From JBBROS01 sp965260935 (GTDB lineage: Bacteria > Pseudomonadota > Alphaproteobacteria > Acetobacterales > Acetobacteraceae): DNA of 64,000 nucleotides. Made by a program: the position numbers and the translations under genes. The notes beneath the pieces are model-generated. The model was given only the letters and a program-made list of their open reading frames with translations, had not been told where the DNA came from and made no database searches. Position 1 is the first letter of the stretch, and the number at the start of each line of letters is the position of its first letter. Positions 10,101 to 17,466 of the stretch are shown piece after piece. The stretch spans positions 2,356,001 to 2,420,000 of the forward strand of contig OZ253374.1 of assembly GCA_965260935.1 (NCBI GenBank). Direction: 5' to 3'.

Positions 10101-10500
10101 GCGTGCCGAGCGCGTCGCCTTCGGCCCCGAGCAGCGGGATGCGGACGATGAAGCGGACCCGAAGCTCGCCGGTGACGGCCGGGTGGTGCCACAGCGTCGG
10201 GCTTTGGGTGGCGTCGGGGATAACCTCGACGGCGCCGAACGGTTGCGATGCCGGGCCCGGGAGGTCGCAAACGGCATGGAGGCGGTCGAAGCCGGCCGAC
10301 GAGACGGCAAACGCCGGGTCGGCCCAGCCGAGCCTGATGCCGCGGCCGCGGATCAGCGCGACCGGCGCCTGGCCCAGGCGCGCTGCCAAGCGGACGAGCT
10401 GCTCGAACTCGCCTTGCAGGTTCATGGCCCCTTCGACATCGGCGTCGGGCCAGATCGGCGGGACGCCCAGTTCATTCATGTGGCCGGTGGATTCCAACAT
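7138..10500 (-). CDS. Hybrid sensor histidine kinase with GAF, PAS and receiver domains
   Basis: Large phosphorelay protein of 1120 residues with no membrane segment, so probably cytoplasmic. Approximate order: GAF-type domain 25-170; second GAF-like domain 205-345; PAS domains 350-470, 475-590 and 620-730; dimerisation helix with phospho-acceptor His754 in GGVAHDFNNLL; HATPase 850-975 with the N box MNLVINARDAMP and the G boxes VADQGEGIP and GKGSGMGLSMVYG; receiver from about 996 with Asp1046 (LLFTDIVLPG) and a conserved Lys (FLMKPYR). All catalytic residues are present. The start is the ATG at 10500; a second ATG seven codons in is also possible. It is divergent from an OmpR-type regulator, a plausible but unproven partner. 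The stimulus cannot be told from sequence. Confidence 0.9.
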   Translation of the reverse strand: MLESTGHMNELGVPPIWPDADVEGAMNLQGEFEQLVRLAARLGQAPVALIRGRGIRLGWADPAFAVSSAGFDRLHAVCDLPGPASQPFGAVEVIPDATQSPTLWHHPAVTGELRVRFIVRIPLLGAEGDALGTLCLIDAHPRPGLSSEQSDSLADLATLAATMIQRKRKAASLLGSSHGSARAEQLEAAVARAQSCELALAGMLISLCAHHKATAGFISKFNNTTQVLQQLSHFNDKSGLGHYLTELSSSAATPDNSHAATAIQSGTARTLAFSGRETSSAYALSLEAIRAGLRAVVIQPLHLLDERFGVVLLFDTPRRDLEAIADDVAAMARLVRPALYRKVAERRMRLLGTALDRANDAVLITEAGPLGAAGPKILYANASFCRQSGYALEEVLGRPHDMLQAANTEAVKRLRQNMRRWKPVRAELPNTRKDGSEFWAEIDLTPITDETGATTHWVSIQRDVTERRSNEAAQRRHEDSFRLLFQDTPIPVVVTSRDNLRFIEVNDAALEQYGWSRDEFLAKTLNDLSPHDGAAPSEAAGGNPASSLSGTHIRANGTVLEFQAFTHDTVYAGQDARLAVLWDVTDLEAARRDMRHANELLRDRTLQLHARTEELAEAQRLARLGNWRVPVDWRDPSWNRALAKLLEAPRDIMNLRPADQAHDIHEDDRETVCKAFENAAQDASSQEFEYRVVMLDGQAHHFRAEVRPVLDSDGDVIELFGYSQDITESKRAEQALLRNESLRTLGQLTGGVAHDFNNLLTVVILNLEEAREQLPDADDLQEVLQPALHAAVRGAELTSQLLSYARRATLRPERVRPDEFFGALRPLLNRVLGERFELQVLLRHDGGSAMVDPAQLDSAVMNLVINARDAMPKGGQIVLETRSVTLAADSIGFQDEVVPGRYVLISVADQGEGIPAHLLSRVFEPFFTTKEAGKGSGMGLSMVYGFARQSGGHVTIDSKPGRGTTVRLFLPVPAGTADEAADTEANQAEWRAGGLRALVVEDQQSVLIAVSRMLRQFGFEVVSADAADAALKHLEADNPFDLLFTDIVLPGAMDGVGLAAEIARRSPGTRILLTSGFTEHNLAATDDTDPGVEFLMKPYRRVDLQAKFATMFSRSEAVSV

Positions 10501-10982
10501 GGCATTAGGGTCCGGAACCGTTTATGTAATTGAGTTAGCGGTAAGATAAGATTGCGCTGACATGCTTATCCAATAAAGCAATGCGTATTGTCCATTATCG
10601 GATAGTTTGCGTTTCCGCTGCCACAATGGCGCACATTTCCTGACATTCAGGGGCGTGGCAAAGGCCGGAATTCTTGTTCGGCGTCAATCAAAGACGTTTG
10701 CTAGTCATAGGCAAACCGTTGTTGAACAAGGTCTTCTCAGATGATGTTACTTTGAATTTGCATGTAATTATGACCGGGCTTATTAAGGGCTCAATCGCGG
10801 GCGGGCTTGGAGTTAGCCAGGCAGCAGTTTGGTCGAAAACACAGTCAACAAATCCTCTTGCATTTTTATACAAGATTTGTTGTTGTATTAACAATCATTT
10901 AACGCATTTCATCTGCTAGCAATATTGGTCCGCGGTCAATTTATGGTAGCTATCAGTTAAGGTTTCATCCCGGAGATTATAA
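10501..10982. other. AT-rich intergenic region between divergent signalling genes
   Basis: This 482-base gap separates the starts of the hybrid kinase (leftward) and the response regulator (rightward), so it should carry both promoters. It is visibly richer in A and T than the flanking genes. Short open frames exist in it (for example 10674-10919 plus and 10688-10894 minus), but neither has a convincing ribosome site or recognisable product. A weak TTGTT-GTATT-AACAA inverted repeat lies near 10880-10900. I see no tRNA, no rho-independent terminator and no clear operator. Confidence 0.5.
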
Positions 10983-11735
10983 ATGCACGTCTCAAAGCCT
11001 GAGCCTGAGGATGTCCTGCTTAACCCCAGGGTGCTGCTGATCGAGGATGACGAGGCTGTCGCGCAGGCAATGGTGCGGGGGATCGAGCGGTCCGGGATGA
11101 GCGTCGCCTTGGCCGGCACCGGGGCGAAGGGGATGTCGTTGAAGCAGACGTTCAACCCCGACGTGGTGCTGGTCGACCTCGAACTGCCGGACACGAACGG
11201 GGTCGACCTGATCGGCTGGTTCGCCGAGCAGCGCGGCTGCGGCGTGATCGTCGTCAGCGGGATGGGCGAGGAGGCCGACCGGGTCGTGGGGCTGGAGCTG
11301 GGCGCGGACGACTACATCGTCAAGCCGCCGCGGATGCGGGAGATGATCGCGCGCATCCGGGCGGTTCACCGCCGGGTCAACCGACGGGAAGAGTCGCGGC
11401 TGTCGCCGAAGAACCGGGAGGTGGTCTCGGTGGGGCCGATCCGGATCAACGTGGTGCTGCGGGCGGTGACGAACTCGGACGGCAAGCGCATCCCGCTGAC
11501 GTCGGCGGAGTTCACGTTGCTGGAGGCGCTAGCGGCGGCGAACGGGCAAGCGGTGTCGCGCGACACGCTGTCGGAGGCGGCATTGCGCCGGCCTTGGCGG
11601 CCCGAGGACCGGAGCGTGGACCAGCTGGTGTTCAGCCTGCGGCAGAAGCTGCCGCCGGACGAGGGCGGGGGGACGCTGATCCACAGCATCCGCGGCGCGG
11701 GCTACCTGTTGCGGGCGCCCGACGACGCGGAATAA
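10983..11735 (+). CDS. OmpR/PhoB-type response regulator
   Basis: Two-component transcription regulator of 250 residues. The receiver domain (about residues 15-130) has the acidic pair IEDDE, the phospho-acceptor Asp65 in VVLVDLELPD, the Ser in VVSGMGE and Lys114 in YIVKPP. The winged-helix DNA-binding domain (about 145-245) shows the family pattern LTSAEFTLLEALAAANGQAVSR and ends IRGAGYLL. A GGAG ribosome site precedes the ATG. All receiver residues are present, so it should be phosphorylated normally. It is divergent from the hybrid kinase 482 bases upstream, and no simple orthodox kinase sits beside it. Confidence 0.93.
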   Translation: MHVSKPEPEDVLLNPRVLLIEDDEAVAQAMVRGIERSGMSVALAGTGAKGMSLKQTFNPDVVLVDLELPDTNGVDLIGWFAEQRGCGVIVVSGMGEEADRVVGLELGADDYIVKPPRMREMIARIRAVHRRVNRREESRLSPKNREVVSVGPIRINVVLRAVTNSDGKRIPLTSAEFTLLEALAAANGQAVSRDTLSEAALRRPWRPEDRSVDQLVFSLRQKLPPDEGGGTLIHSIRGAGYLLRAPDDAE

Positions 11736-11800
11736 GCGGACCCGGCGCCGGCGGGGCTGAGCGGGGCGCGGCCATGGTGAAAGCCGGGCCGCGCCTTCCT

Positions 11801-11901
11801 ACACCCCTTTCGTCCTGACTGTGTCAGGACGAAAGGGGTGTAGCACTGATCTGGACTGGCAATTGACGCCCTGACTTTCCAGTCAGGGCGATTGCAGTCT
11901 A
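11801..11901 (+). repeat. Folded dispersed repeat, copy 1
   Basis: The first part, 11801-11841, is a perfect 19-bp inverted repeat with loop TGT (arms 11801-11819 and 11823-11841). The second part contains a perfect 10-bp stem CGCCCTGACT / AGTCAGGGCG with loop TTCC (11867-11890). That stem is nested in an outer imperfect pairing GACTGGCAAT / ATTGCAGTC. The last 60 or so bases are nearly identical to the copy at 60471-60535. It lies 65 bases after the response regulator stop and just before the YccF-type gene, so it could act as a terminator or RNA-processing element. No T-tract follows. Confidence 0.85.
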
Positions 11902-11931
11902 TCTGATGGGGCATTGTCCTGGGGGCGCGCG

Positions 11932-12360
11932 ATGTCCGGCTTGAGCTTGTTGCTGAATGTCCTGTGGATCTTGCTGGGGGGCGTCTGGATGGCGGCCGGG
12001 TGGCTTCTGGCCGCGGTTGTGCTGGCGATCACGATCATCGGGCTGCCTTGGGCGCGGGCGGCGTTCAACATCGCTGGGTATACGTTCCTGCCATTCGGAC
12101 GCCGGGTGGTGTCGCGGGAGGCGTTCACGGGGCGGGACGATATCGGGACGGGCGCGCTCGGGTTCGCCGGCAACGTCATCTGGTTCGTGCTGGCCGGCTG
12201 GTGGCTGGCGATCGGGCATCTGGTGATCGCCGCCGGGTTCGCGGTGACGATCATCGGGCTGCCGTTCGCCTGGGCGCATCTGAAGCTGGCCGGGATCGCG
12301 CTGTGGCCGATCGGGCGGATGGTGGTGCCGGCGGACGCGGCGGGTCAGGCGGCCGCGTAG
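11932..12360 (+). CDS. YccF-type inner membrane protein
   Basis: Small hydrophobic protein of 142 residues with the internal duplication typical of the YccF/DUF307 family. Two copies of an ITIIGLPWA- or VTIIGLPFA-like motif each follow a long hydrophobic helix and are followed by a PFGRRVV or PIGRMVV segment. Function is unknown in the family. I prefer the ATG at 11932 to the TTG at 11914 because hydrophobic sequence begins immediately after it. It follows the folded repeat, so transcription probably starts in or after that element. Its 3' end overlaps the end of the converging MFS gene by 16 bases. Confidence 0.85.
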   Translation: MSGLSLLLNVLWILLGGVWMAAGWLLAAVVLAITIIGLPWARAAFNIAGYTFLPFGRRVVSREAFTGRDDIGTGALGFAGNVIWFVLAGWWLAIGHLVIAAGFAVTIIGLPFAWAHLKLAGIALWPIGRMVVPADAAGQAAA

Positions 12361-13586
12361 CTCCGGCGCTGCAACATCATGTAAAGGCCGACGCCGGCCG
12401 TCATCGCCGCGCATAGCGCCGCCACGCCGCCAGTGCCGAGGCCGCGGATCAGCAGCGGCGCCGCCAGCAGCCCGACAATGTTGCCGACCTGGTTGCTGGC
12501 AATGAAGACGCGCACGGCGGGCGCCACGCCGTCAGGCCCGGTGCGGGTTTGCCGCATGACGGCGACGGGGACATCCATCATCGGGCCACCGGGCGCGGCG
12601 ATCAGGGCACCCAGCATGAAGCCCGGCAGCAGCAAGGCGGGCGGGGCGAGCCAAGCCGTCAGGGCCACGACGGCCATGCCGGCCATCATGACGAACCTGG
12701 CGGCGATGATCTGCGTTTCCGGCCTCCTGGGCATCTCGCGGTTGCCCACGATCAGCAGGGCGGCGAAGTTGGTTGCGCCGTAGCAGGCGATCACGAGGCC
12801 GAAGGCGCCGAGGCCGGAGCCGCCGAAGGCGGTTGCGCCGGCGCCCTCGATGGCCAGCGGCACGCAGAGATAGAAGGTCACCATCCAGGTGCCGTTGGCG
12901 ATGCCTGTCACCGTCCAGCAATCATGCAGCAGCTTGTCCTGCCGGACGGCGGCGACGCCGCGGAGCATGGAATCCCAGATCCGGCCTGCCTGCGCACTGG
13001 CCGCCTTGCCACGCGCCGGCAGCATGTAGGCCGCCAAGGCGGCGAGGGCGAAGCTGGCAGCGTCGAGGGTGAGGAAGTGCTTCTCCGGCAGCAGGCCGGC
13101 GAGGACGCCGACGATGAGCGGGCCGGCGAGGCGGGCGATCCGCTCGGTGCTGTCGATCAGGGCGTTGGCGGCGGGAAGCTGGGCGCCGTCGGGCAGCAGC
13201 TCGGGCAGGACCGCCTGGACGGCCGGGCGGGTGATGCCGATGCCGGTCGAGAGGACGACGACGGCGAAGACCAGCAGCACGGGGGAGGCGGCGCCGGTCG
13301 CCGTCCAGGCGACGACGACCAGCGCCAATGCCGCGGCCTCGACGAGGTAGTCCGCGATCAGCGTCCGCCGCGGATGCCAGCGGTCAAGCCATCGCCCGGC
13401 GAACAGGACCGAGAGCAGGACGCAGGCGGATTGCAGCGCGGTCAGGTAGCCGGCGGCGGGGCCAAGGACGCCGACGGCGATCCAGGCGAGGGCGACGGCG
13501 TAGAGCTGGTCGCCGATGGCGGAGAGGGCGAGGCCGGACCAGAGCAGCGACACGGAGCGGTGCCGCAAGGGCTGGAGCAGTCGCAT
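12345..13586 (-). CDS. Major facilitator superfamily transporter
   Basis: Integral membrane transporter of about 413 residues with roughly twelve hydrophobic segments and the MFS loop pattern AGRWLDRWHPRRTLIADY after the second segment. The overall arrangement resembles the EntS/MFS_3 group of exporters, but the substrate cannot be read from sequence. The start is set at the ATG at 13586 (MRLLQPLRHRSVSLLW), where similarity to the family would begin. An in-frame ATG at 13655 would add 23 arginine-rich residues with no family support. The C-terminus overlaps the converging YccF gene by 16 bases. Confidence 0.85.
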   Translation of the reverse strand: MRLLQPLRHRSVSLLWSGLALSAIGDQLYAVALAWIAVGVLGPAAGYLTALQSACVLLSVLFAGRWLDRWHPRRTLIADYLVEAAALALVVVAWTATGAASPVLLVFAVVVLSTGIGITRPAVQAVLPELLPDGAQLPAANALIDSTERIARLAGPLIVGVLAGLLPEKHFLTLDAASFALAALAAYMLPARGKAASAQAGRIWDSMLRGVAAVRQDKLLHDCWTVTGIANGTWMVTFYLCVPLAIEGAGATAFGGSGLGAFGLVIACYGATNFAALLIVGNREMPRRPETQIIAARFVMMAGMAVVALTAWLAPPALLLPGFMLGALIAAPGGPMMDVPVAVMRQTRTGPDGVAPAVRVFIASNQVGNIVGLLAAPLLIRGLGTGGVAALCAAMTAGVGLYMMLQRRSYAAA

Positions 13587-13635
13587 GTCGCGGATGGCAC
13601 TCCGGCAACGGCGGGGTGTCAACCATTCGGAACGG

Positions 13636-13860
13636 CTATTTGACCCCGCTGCCAAGGAACTGGCGCAGCTCGGGCGTCTGCGGCTGCTCGAACATTTGCG
13701 CCGGGTCGCCTTCCTCCCAGATTCTGCCCTGGTGCATCAGCACGGCCTTGGTGACGAGGATCATGGTCACGCCCTCGACGGCGAGCGCCTCTATCACGGC
13801 CAGGACCTCGCCGGTAAGCTCCGGGTCGAGTGCCGAGGCGAGGGAAGAGCCTGCTCAAAA
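13636..13860 (-). pseudogene. Relic of a polar amino-acid ABC transporter ATPase (C-terminal end)
   Basis: Reading the minus strand toward the TAG at 13636-13638 gives SALDPELTGEVLAVIEALA, then GVTMILVTKAVLMHQGRIWE and a C-terminus ending RQFLGSGVK. This is the D-loop to C-terminus of a GlnQ/HisP-type ATPase. The Walker A, signature and most of Walker B are gone. About a dozen residues after the VT of the switch region, including the H-loop histidine, are deleted in frame. Upstream of SALDPE the frame soon meets a TGA and resembles nothing. It is a decayed remnant and no intact transporter genes sit nearby. Confidence 0.75.
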
Positions 13861-13955
13861 GTTGCGGCTTCGAGCCGGGTGTCGAACAAGCCCCGAGCCG
13901 TTGTCCAGGCGGGAGTTCCGTCCGCGCGCCGACCCGCTGACGGCTCACGCCGCCC

Positions 13956-14717
13956 TCAGACCACGCTGGTCAGGCCGCCGTCGACGTAGAGGATCTGGCC
14001 GTTGACGAAGTCCGACGCGGGGGATCCAAGGAAAACGACGGCGCCGCCGAGTTCCTCCACCCGGCCCCAGCGCCCGGCGGGGGTGCGGTTGCACAGCCAG
14101 GCGGAAAACGCCGGATCGTCGACGAGGGCTTGGGTGAGCTCGGTTTGGAAATAGCCGGGGCCGAGGCCGTTGACTTGCAGGCCGTGCTTCGCCCACTCGG
14201 CGCACATGCCCTTGGTCAGCATTTTGACCGCCCCCTTGCTCGCCGTATAGGGGGCGATGCTGGCGCGGCCGAGCTCGCTCTGGACCGAGCAGACGTTGAT
14301 GATCTTGCCTGCGCCGCGGGGGATCATGTGGCGGGCCGCGGCCTGGGCCACGAAGAAGACGCTGTCGAGGTTGGCGCGCATCAGCTCGTGCCACGTTTCG
14401 GCTGGGAAGTCCTGCAAGGGCGCGCGGCGCTGGATGCCGGCGTTGTTGACCAGGATGTCGATCGGGCCGGCGCCCGATTCGATCTGGCCAATTGCGGCGG
14501 TGACGGCAGCTTGGTCGGTAACGTCGAACACGGCGGTCTCGACGGCGGCGCCCTTGCCGCGCAGGACGGCCGCCGCGGCGTCGAGCTTGGCGGCGCCGCG
14601 GCCGTTCAGGATGACGGATGCGCCGGCCTCCGCCAGCGCCTGGGCGAGGGCGAGGCCGATGCCCTGTCCAGACCCGGTGATGAGCGCGCGGCGGCCTTCA
14701 AGGCTGAAAAAGGGCAT
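13956..14717 (-). CDS. idnO: Gluconate 5-dehydrogenase-like short-chain dehydrogenase
   Basis: NAD(P)-dependent short-chain dehydrogenase of 253 residues, expected to interconvert 5-keto-D-gluconate and D-gluconate in the cytoplasm. Visible motifs: cofactor loop TGSGQGIG, NNAG, active-site YTASK, and the family-specific segment VNGLGPGYFQTELT that marks gluconate 5-dehydrogenases. The ATG at 14717 (MPFFSLEGRRALITG) places the Rossmann motif at the usual distance; the longer frame to 14771 adds an unsupported 18 residues. It is divergent from the idonate dehydrogenase gene 71 bases away, the classic idnO/idnD pairing. Substrate assignment is from family resemblance plus neighbour. Confidence 0.87.
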   Translation of the reverse strand: MPFFSLEGRRALITGSGQGIGLALAQALAEAGASVILNGRGAAKLDAAAAVLRGKGAAVETAVFDVTDQAAVTAAIGQIESGAGPIDILVNNAGIQRRAPLQDFPAETWHELMRANLDSVFFVAQAAARHMIPRGAGKIINVCSVQSELGRASIAPYTASKGAVKMLTKGMCAEWAKHGLQVNGLGPGYFQTELTQALVDDPAFSAWLCNRTPAGRWGRVEELGGAVVFLGSPASDFVNGQILYVDGGLTSVV

Positions 14718-14788
14718 TGGCGTTCTCCTGTGGCCGGGCTTATGGGTTTGGCAAGCGTTGCCCGCAATCAATGCCGGAGTGTCAGCCG

Positions 14789-15820
14789 ATGCAAGCCGCC
14801 GTTATCCATGCTGCCCGGGATTTAAGGATCGAGGAGGTCGACATCCCGGCGCTCGGGCCGTTCGACGTGAAGGTCCGGGTTCGGGCGGGGGGCATTTGCG
14901 GGTCCGATCTGCACTACTACCAGGACGGCGGGTTCGGAACGGTCCGGGTGCGGGAGCCGATGATCCTGGGGCATGAGATCGCGGGCGTGGTGATGGAGGC
15001 GGGCGCTAGCGTCGTGCGGGTGAAGCCGGGGGACAAGGTGGCGGTGGACCCGAGCCGTCCGTGCGGGGCGTGCCGGTATTGCCTGCAAGGGGAGGCGCGG
15101 CACTGCCTGGACATGCGGTTCTACGGCAGCGCGATGCGGATGCCGCACGTGCAGGGCGGGTTCCGCGAGGTGCTTAACTGCACGGAAGCGCAGGCCGTGC
15201 CGGTGCCGGCGGAGTTGCCGTTGGAGCACGCGGCGTTCGCGGAGCCGTTGGCGGTCTGCCTTCACGCCGCGTCGCAGGCGGGGCCGCTGCTGGGGCGGCG
15301 GGTGTTGGTGACGGGGTGCGGCCCGATCGGGGCGCTGTGCGTGCTGGTGGCCCGGCACGGGGGCGCGCGGGAGGTGGTCGTGACCGATATCGCCGACGCG
15401 CCGCTCGCGGTGGCGCGGCGGATCGGGGCGGACTGGGCGGTGAATACCCGCGCCGAGCCGGACGGCTTGCGGCGGTTCGAGGCGGACAAGGGGACGTTCG
15501 ACGTGGCGTTCGAGGCGTCCGGCAGCGGGGCGGCGCTGGCCGGGGCGGTCGGCGCGGTCCGGCCGGGGGCGGTGATCGTGCAGGTGGGGCTGGGGGGCGA
15601 CGTTCCGGCGCCGATGAACGCGCTCGTCGCCAAGGAGATCGCGTTGCGGGGAACGTTCCGGTTCGACTGCGAGTTCGAGTGGGCGGCGGGGTTCATCGCG
15701 TCCGGGGCGATCAAGGTGACGCCCTTGCTGACGGAGGTGATGCCGCTGGCCGAAGCGGTGCGGGCGTTTGATTTAGCAGGGGACCGGAGCCGGGCGATGA
15801 AGGTTCAGCTTGCATTATAG
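14789..15820 (+). CDS. idnD: L-idonate 5-dehydrogenase-like zinc alcohol dehydrogenase
   Basis: Medium-chain zinc dehydrogenase of 343 residues, predicted to oxidise L-idonate to 5-ketogluconate, which IdnO then reduces. It has the catalytic zinc ligands in GICGSDLHYY and GHEIAG. The four-cysteine structural zinc site is CGACRYCLQGEARHC, and the nucleotide-binding turn is VTGCGPIGALC. Length and the N-terminus MQAAVIHAARDLRIEEV fit the family, so the ATG at 14789 is preferred. The in-frame ATG 72 bases upstream lies at the start of idnO. The two genes share one divergent promoter region. A related sorbitol or xylitol dehydrogenase activity cannot be excluded. Confidence 0.87.
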   Translation: MQAAVIHAARDLRIEEVDIPALGPFDVKVRVRAGGICGSDLHYYQDGGFGTVRVREPMILGHEIAGVVMEAGASVVRVKPGDKVAVDPSRPCGACRYCLQGEARHCLDMRFYGSAMRMPHVQGGFREVLNCTEAQAVPVPAELPLEHAAFAEPLAVCLHAASQAGPLLGRRVLVTGCGPIGALCVLVARHGGAREVVVTDIADAPLAVARRIGADWAVNTRAEPDGLRRFEADKGTFDVAFEASGSGAALAGAVGAVRPGAVIVQVGLGGDVPAPMNALVAKEIALRGTFRFDCEFEWAAGFIASGAIKVTPLLTEVMPLAEAVRAFDLAGDRSRAMKVQLAL

Positions 15821-15981
15821 GCGCCGGCAGATTGCGGACGCCGTGACCCCGGCCTGGCGCTGCAGGGTTGGAGCAGGGTGGCGAAGCTGATCTATGCCGG
15901 CGGCGCGGCACTCTGCCCGCCGGCGCTTGAGCCCGTGGTGGCTGCGGCGCGTGCCAAGCGGCAGCGGGCCGCGAAGCCCCG
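15821..15981. other. Short intergenic gap with no supported gene
   Basis: This 161-base stretch lies between the converging ends of idnD and the TerC-type gene. Reading on in frame past the idnD stop gives a basic alanine-rich tail of about 50 residues ending RAAKPR. It vaguely resembles the end of a phasin but has no start and no ribosome site. I see no terminator hairpin with a T-run. Confidence 0.4.
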
Positions 15982-16731
15982 TTAGCTGTCGGCGGATTCG
16001 AGGCTCTTGGTCCGCTTTGCCGCGTGTTTGCGCCGGGCGGCAAGCTGGTTCAGGGCCTCGACCAGAACCGAGAAGCCCATGGCGGCGTAGACGTAGCCCT
16101 TCGGGATATGCAGGCCGAAGCCGTCGGCCAGGAGCACGAGGGCGATCATCAGCAGGAAGGCCAAAGCGAGCATCTTGACCGTCGGGTGCTTGTGCACGAA
16201 GGCGGAGAGCGGGCCGCTGGCGGCCACCATTACGATGGCGGCGACGATAACGGCGGTCGCCATGATGCTGAGCTCATCGACCATGCCGACGGCGGTGATG
16301 ACGCTGTCGAGCGAGAACACGAGGTCGAGCAGGATGATCTGGGCGATGACGGGCCAGAACTTGGCGGCGGTGGCGCTGGCCGCGGCTTCGTCCTCGCCTT
16401 CGACGCGGTGGTGGATCTCGGTCGTGCCCTTGTAGAGCAGGAACAAGCCGCCGGCGATCAGGATGAGGTCGCGCCAGGAGAAGCCGTGCTGGAACAGGGT
16501 GAAGATCGGTTCGGTGAGGCCGACCAGCCAGGACAGGGAGGCGAGCAGGGCGAGGCGCATCACGAGCGCCAGGCCAAGGCCGACCCGGCGGGCGGTCGGC
16601 TGTTGCGACGGGGGCAGGCGGGTGGCGAGGATGGCGACGAAGATCAGGTTGTCGATGCCGAGCACGATCTCGAGCACGGTCAGGGTGAGCAGGCTGATCC
16701 AGGTCTCGGGCTGGGCGAGGAGCTCGATCAC
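15982..16731 (-). CDS. TerC-family integral membrane protein
   Basis: Membrane protein of 249 residues with about seven to eight hydrophobic segments. It has the conserved acidic membrane motifs of the TerC/Alx family, LEIVLGIDNLIFVAIL near the N-terminus and IILLDLVFSLDSVITAVG in the middle. Family members have been linked to metal (for example manganese) export and tellurite resistance; the substrate here is unknown. The GTG start at 16731 overlaps the pdxJ stop as GTGA, and the conserved sequence starts directly there. It is the last gene of a pdxA-pdxJ-terC run on the minus strand. The tail is basic (RRKHAAKRTK). Confidence 0.88.
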   Translation of the reverse strand: MIELLAQPETWISLLTLTVLEIVLGIDNLIFVAILATRLPPSQQPTARRVGLGLALVMRLALLASLSWLVGLTEPIFTLFQHGFSWRDLILIAGGLFLLYKGTTEIHHRVEGEDEAAASATAAKFWPVIAQIILLDLVFSLDSVITAVGMVDELSIMATAVIVAAIVMVAASGPLSAFVHKHPTVKMLALAFLLMIALVLLADGFGLHIPKGYVYAAMGFSVLVEALNQLAARRKHAAKRTKSLESADS

Positions 16732-17453
16732 GCGTTGGCCTTGTCGCGGGCGGCGGTCATGAGCGCCTTCATGCGGGCAACGACGCCGGGAAGGCCGTCC
16801 ATAACGGATTGGCCAATCAGGAAGTGGCCGATGTTCAGCTCCATGCACTCGGGGATGGCGGCGATCGGGCGGACGTTGGCATAGGTGAGGCCGTGCCCGG
16901 CGTGGCATTCCAGGCCCGAGGTGGCGAGGAGCTTGGCCCCGGCTTGCAAGCGTTCGAGCTCGCCGGGGCGGCCTTCGGCGTAGGCGCCGGTGTGAAGCTC
17001 GACAACGGCGGCGCCGAGGGCGGCGGCGGCTTCGATCTGGCGAGGATCCGGATCAAGGAACAGGCTGACGCGGATGCCGGCGTCCCGGAGCGCCGCGATC
17101 CTGGGGGCGAGCGTGTTGTGCTGGCCGGCGGCGTCGAGCCCGCCCTCGGTGGTGACCTCGGTGCGCTTCTCCGGGACCAGGCAGCAGGCGGGCGGGCGAT
17201 GCTTCAGGGCGATGCCGACCATCTCGTCGGTCGCGGCCATTTCGAGGTTGAGGCGGATCTCGGGAGAGGCGGCGATGCGGTCGAGGTCGGCGTCCCTGAT
17301 GTGGCGGCGGTCCTCGCGTAGGTGGACGGTGATGCCGTCCGCCCCGGCGCCGACGGCGACCAGGGCGGCGGCGAACGGGTCCGGATGCGGGCCGCCGCGG
17401 GCGTTGCGGATGGTGGCGACGTGGTCGACGTTGACGCCGAGGCGGATGGTCAT
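16728..17453 (-). CDS. pdxJ: Pyridoxine 5'-phosphate synthase PdxJ
   Basis: Condenses 1-deoxy-D-xylulose 5-phosphate with 3-amino-2-oxopropyl phosphate, the last ring-forming step of vitamin B6 synthesis. 241 residues, the family length. The N-terminus RLGVNVDHVATIRNARGG is diagnostic. The phosphate- and substrate-binding segments VPEKRTEVTTEGG, HTGAYAEG, AGHGLTYANV and ELNIGHFLIG are all present. The ATG at 17453 is chosen; the longer frame reaches back into pdxA. It lies 13 bases after pdxA, so the two steps of the DXP-dependent pathway are co-transcribed, with the TerC-type gene coupled at the 3' end. Confidence 0.96.
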   Translation of the reverse strand: MTIRLGVNVDHVATIRNARGGPHPDPFAAALVAVGAGADGITVHLREDRRHIRDADLDRIAASPEIRLNLEMAATDEMVGIALKHRPPACCLVPEKRTEVTTEGGLDAAGQHNTLAPRIAALRDAGIRVSLFLDPDPRQIEAAAALGAAVVELHTGAYAEGRPGELERLQAGAKLLATSGLECHAGHGLTYANVRPIAAIPECMELNIGHFLIGQSVMDGLPGVVARMKALMTAARDKANA

Positions 17454-17466
17454 GTGTTGGAGCCTG

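Noticed and set aside
10674..10919. Small plus-strand ORF of 81 codons in the kinase/regulator gap
   Set aside because: Starts without a good ribosome site, its product has no family resemblance, and the region is most simply promoter DNA. Not excluded as a recent orphan.
11811..11841. Simple rho-independent terminator after the response regulator
   Set aside because: The stem is perfect, but no T-run follows and the same structure recurs at other loci with conserved flanks, so it is better described as a repeat element.
15818..15984. Extra gene or read-through tail after idnD
   Set aside because: The in-frame extension past the idnD TAG has no start codon context and only a vague resemblance to a phasin tail.
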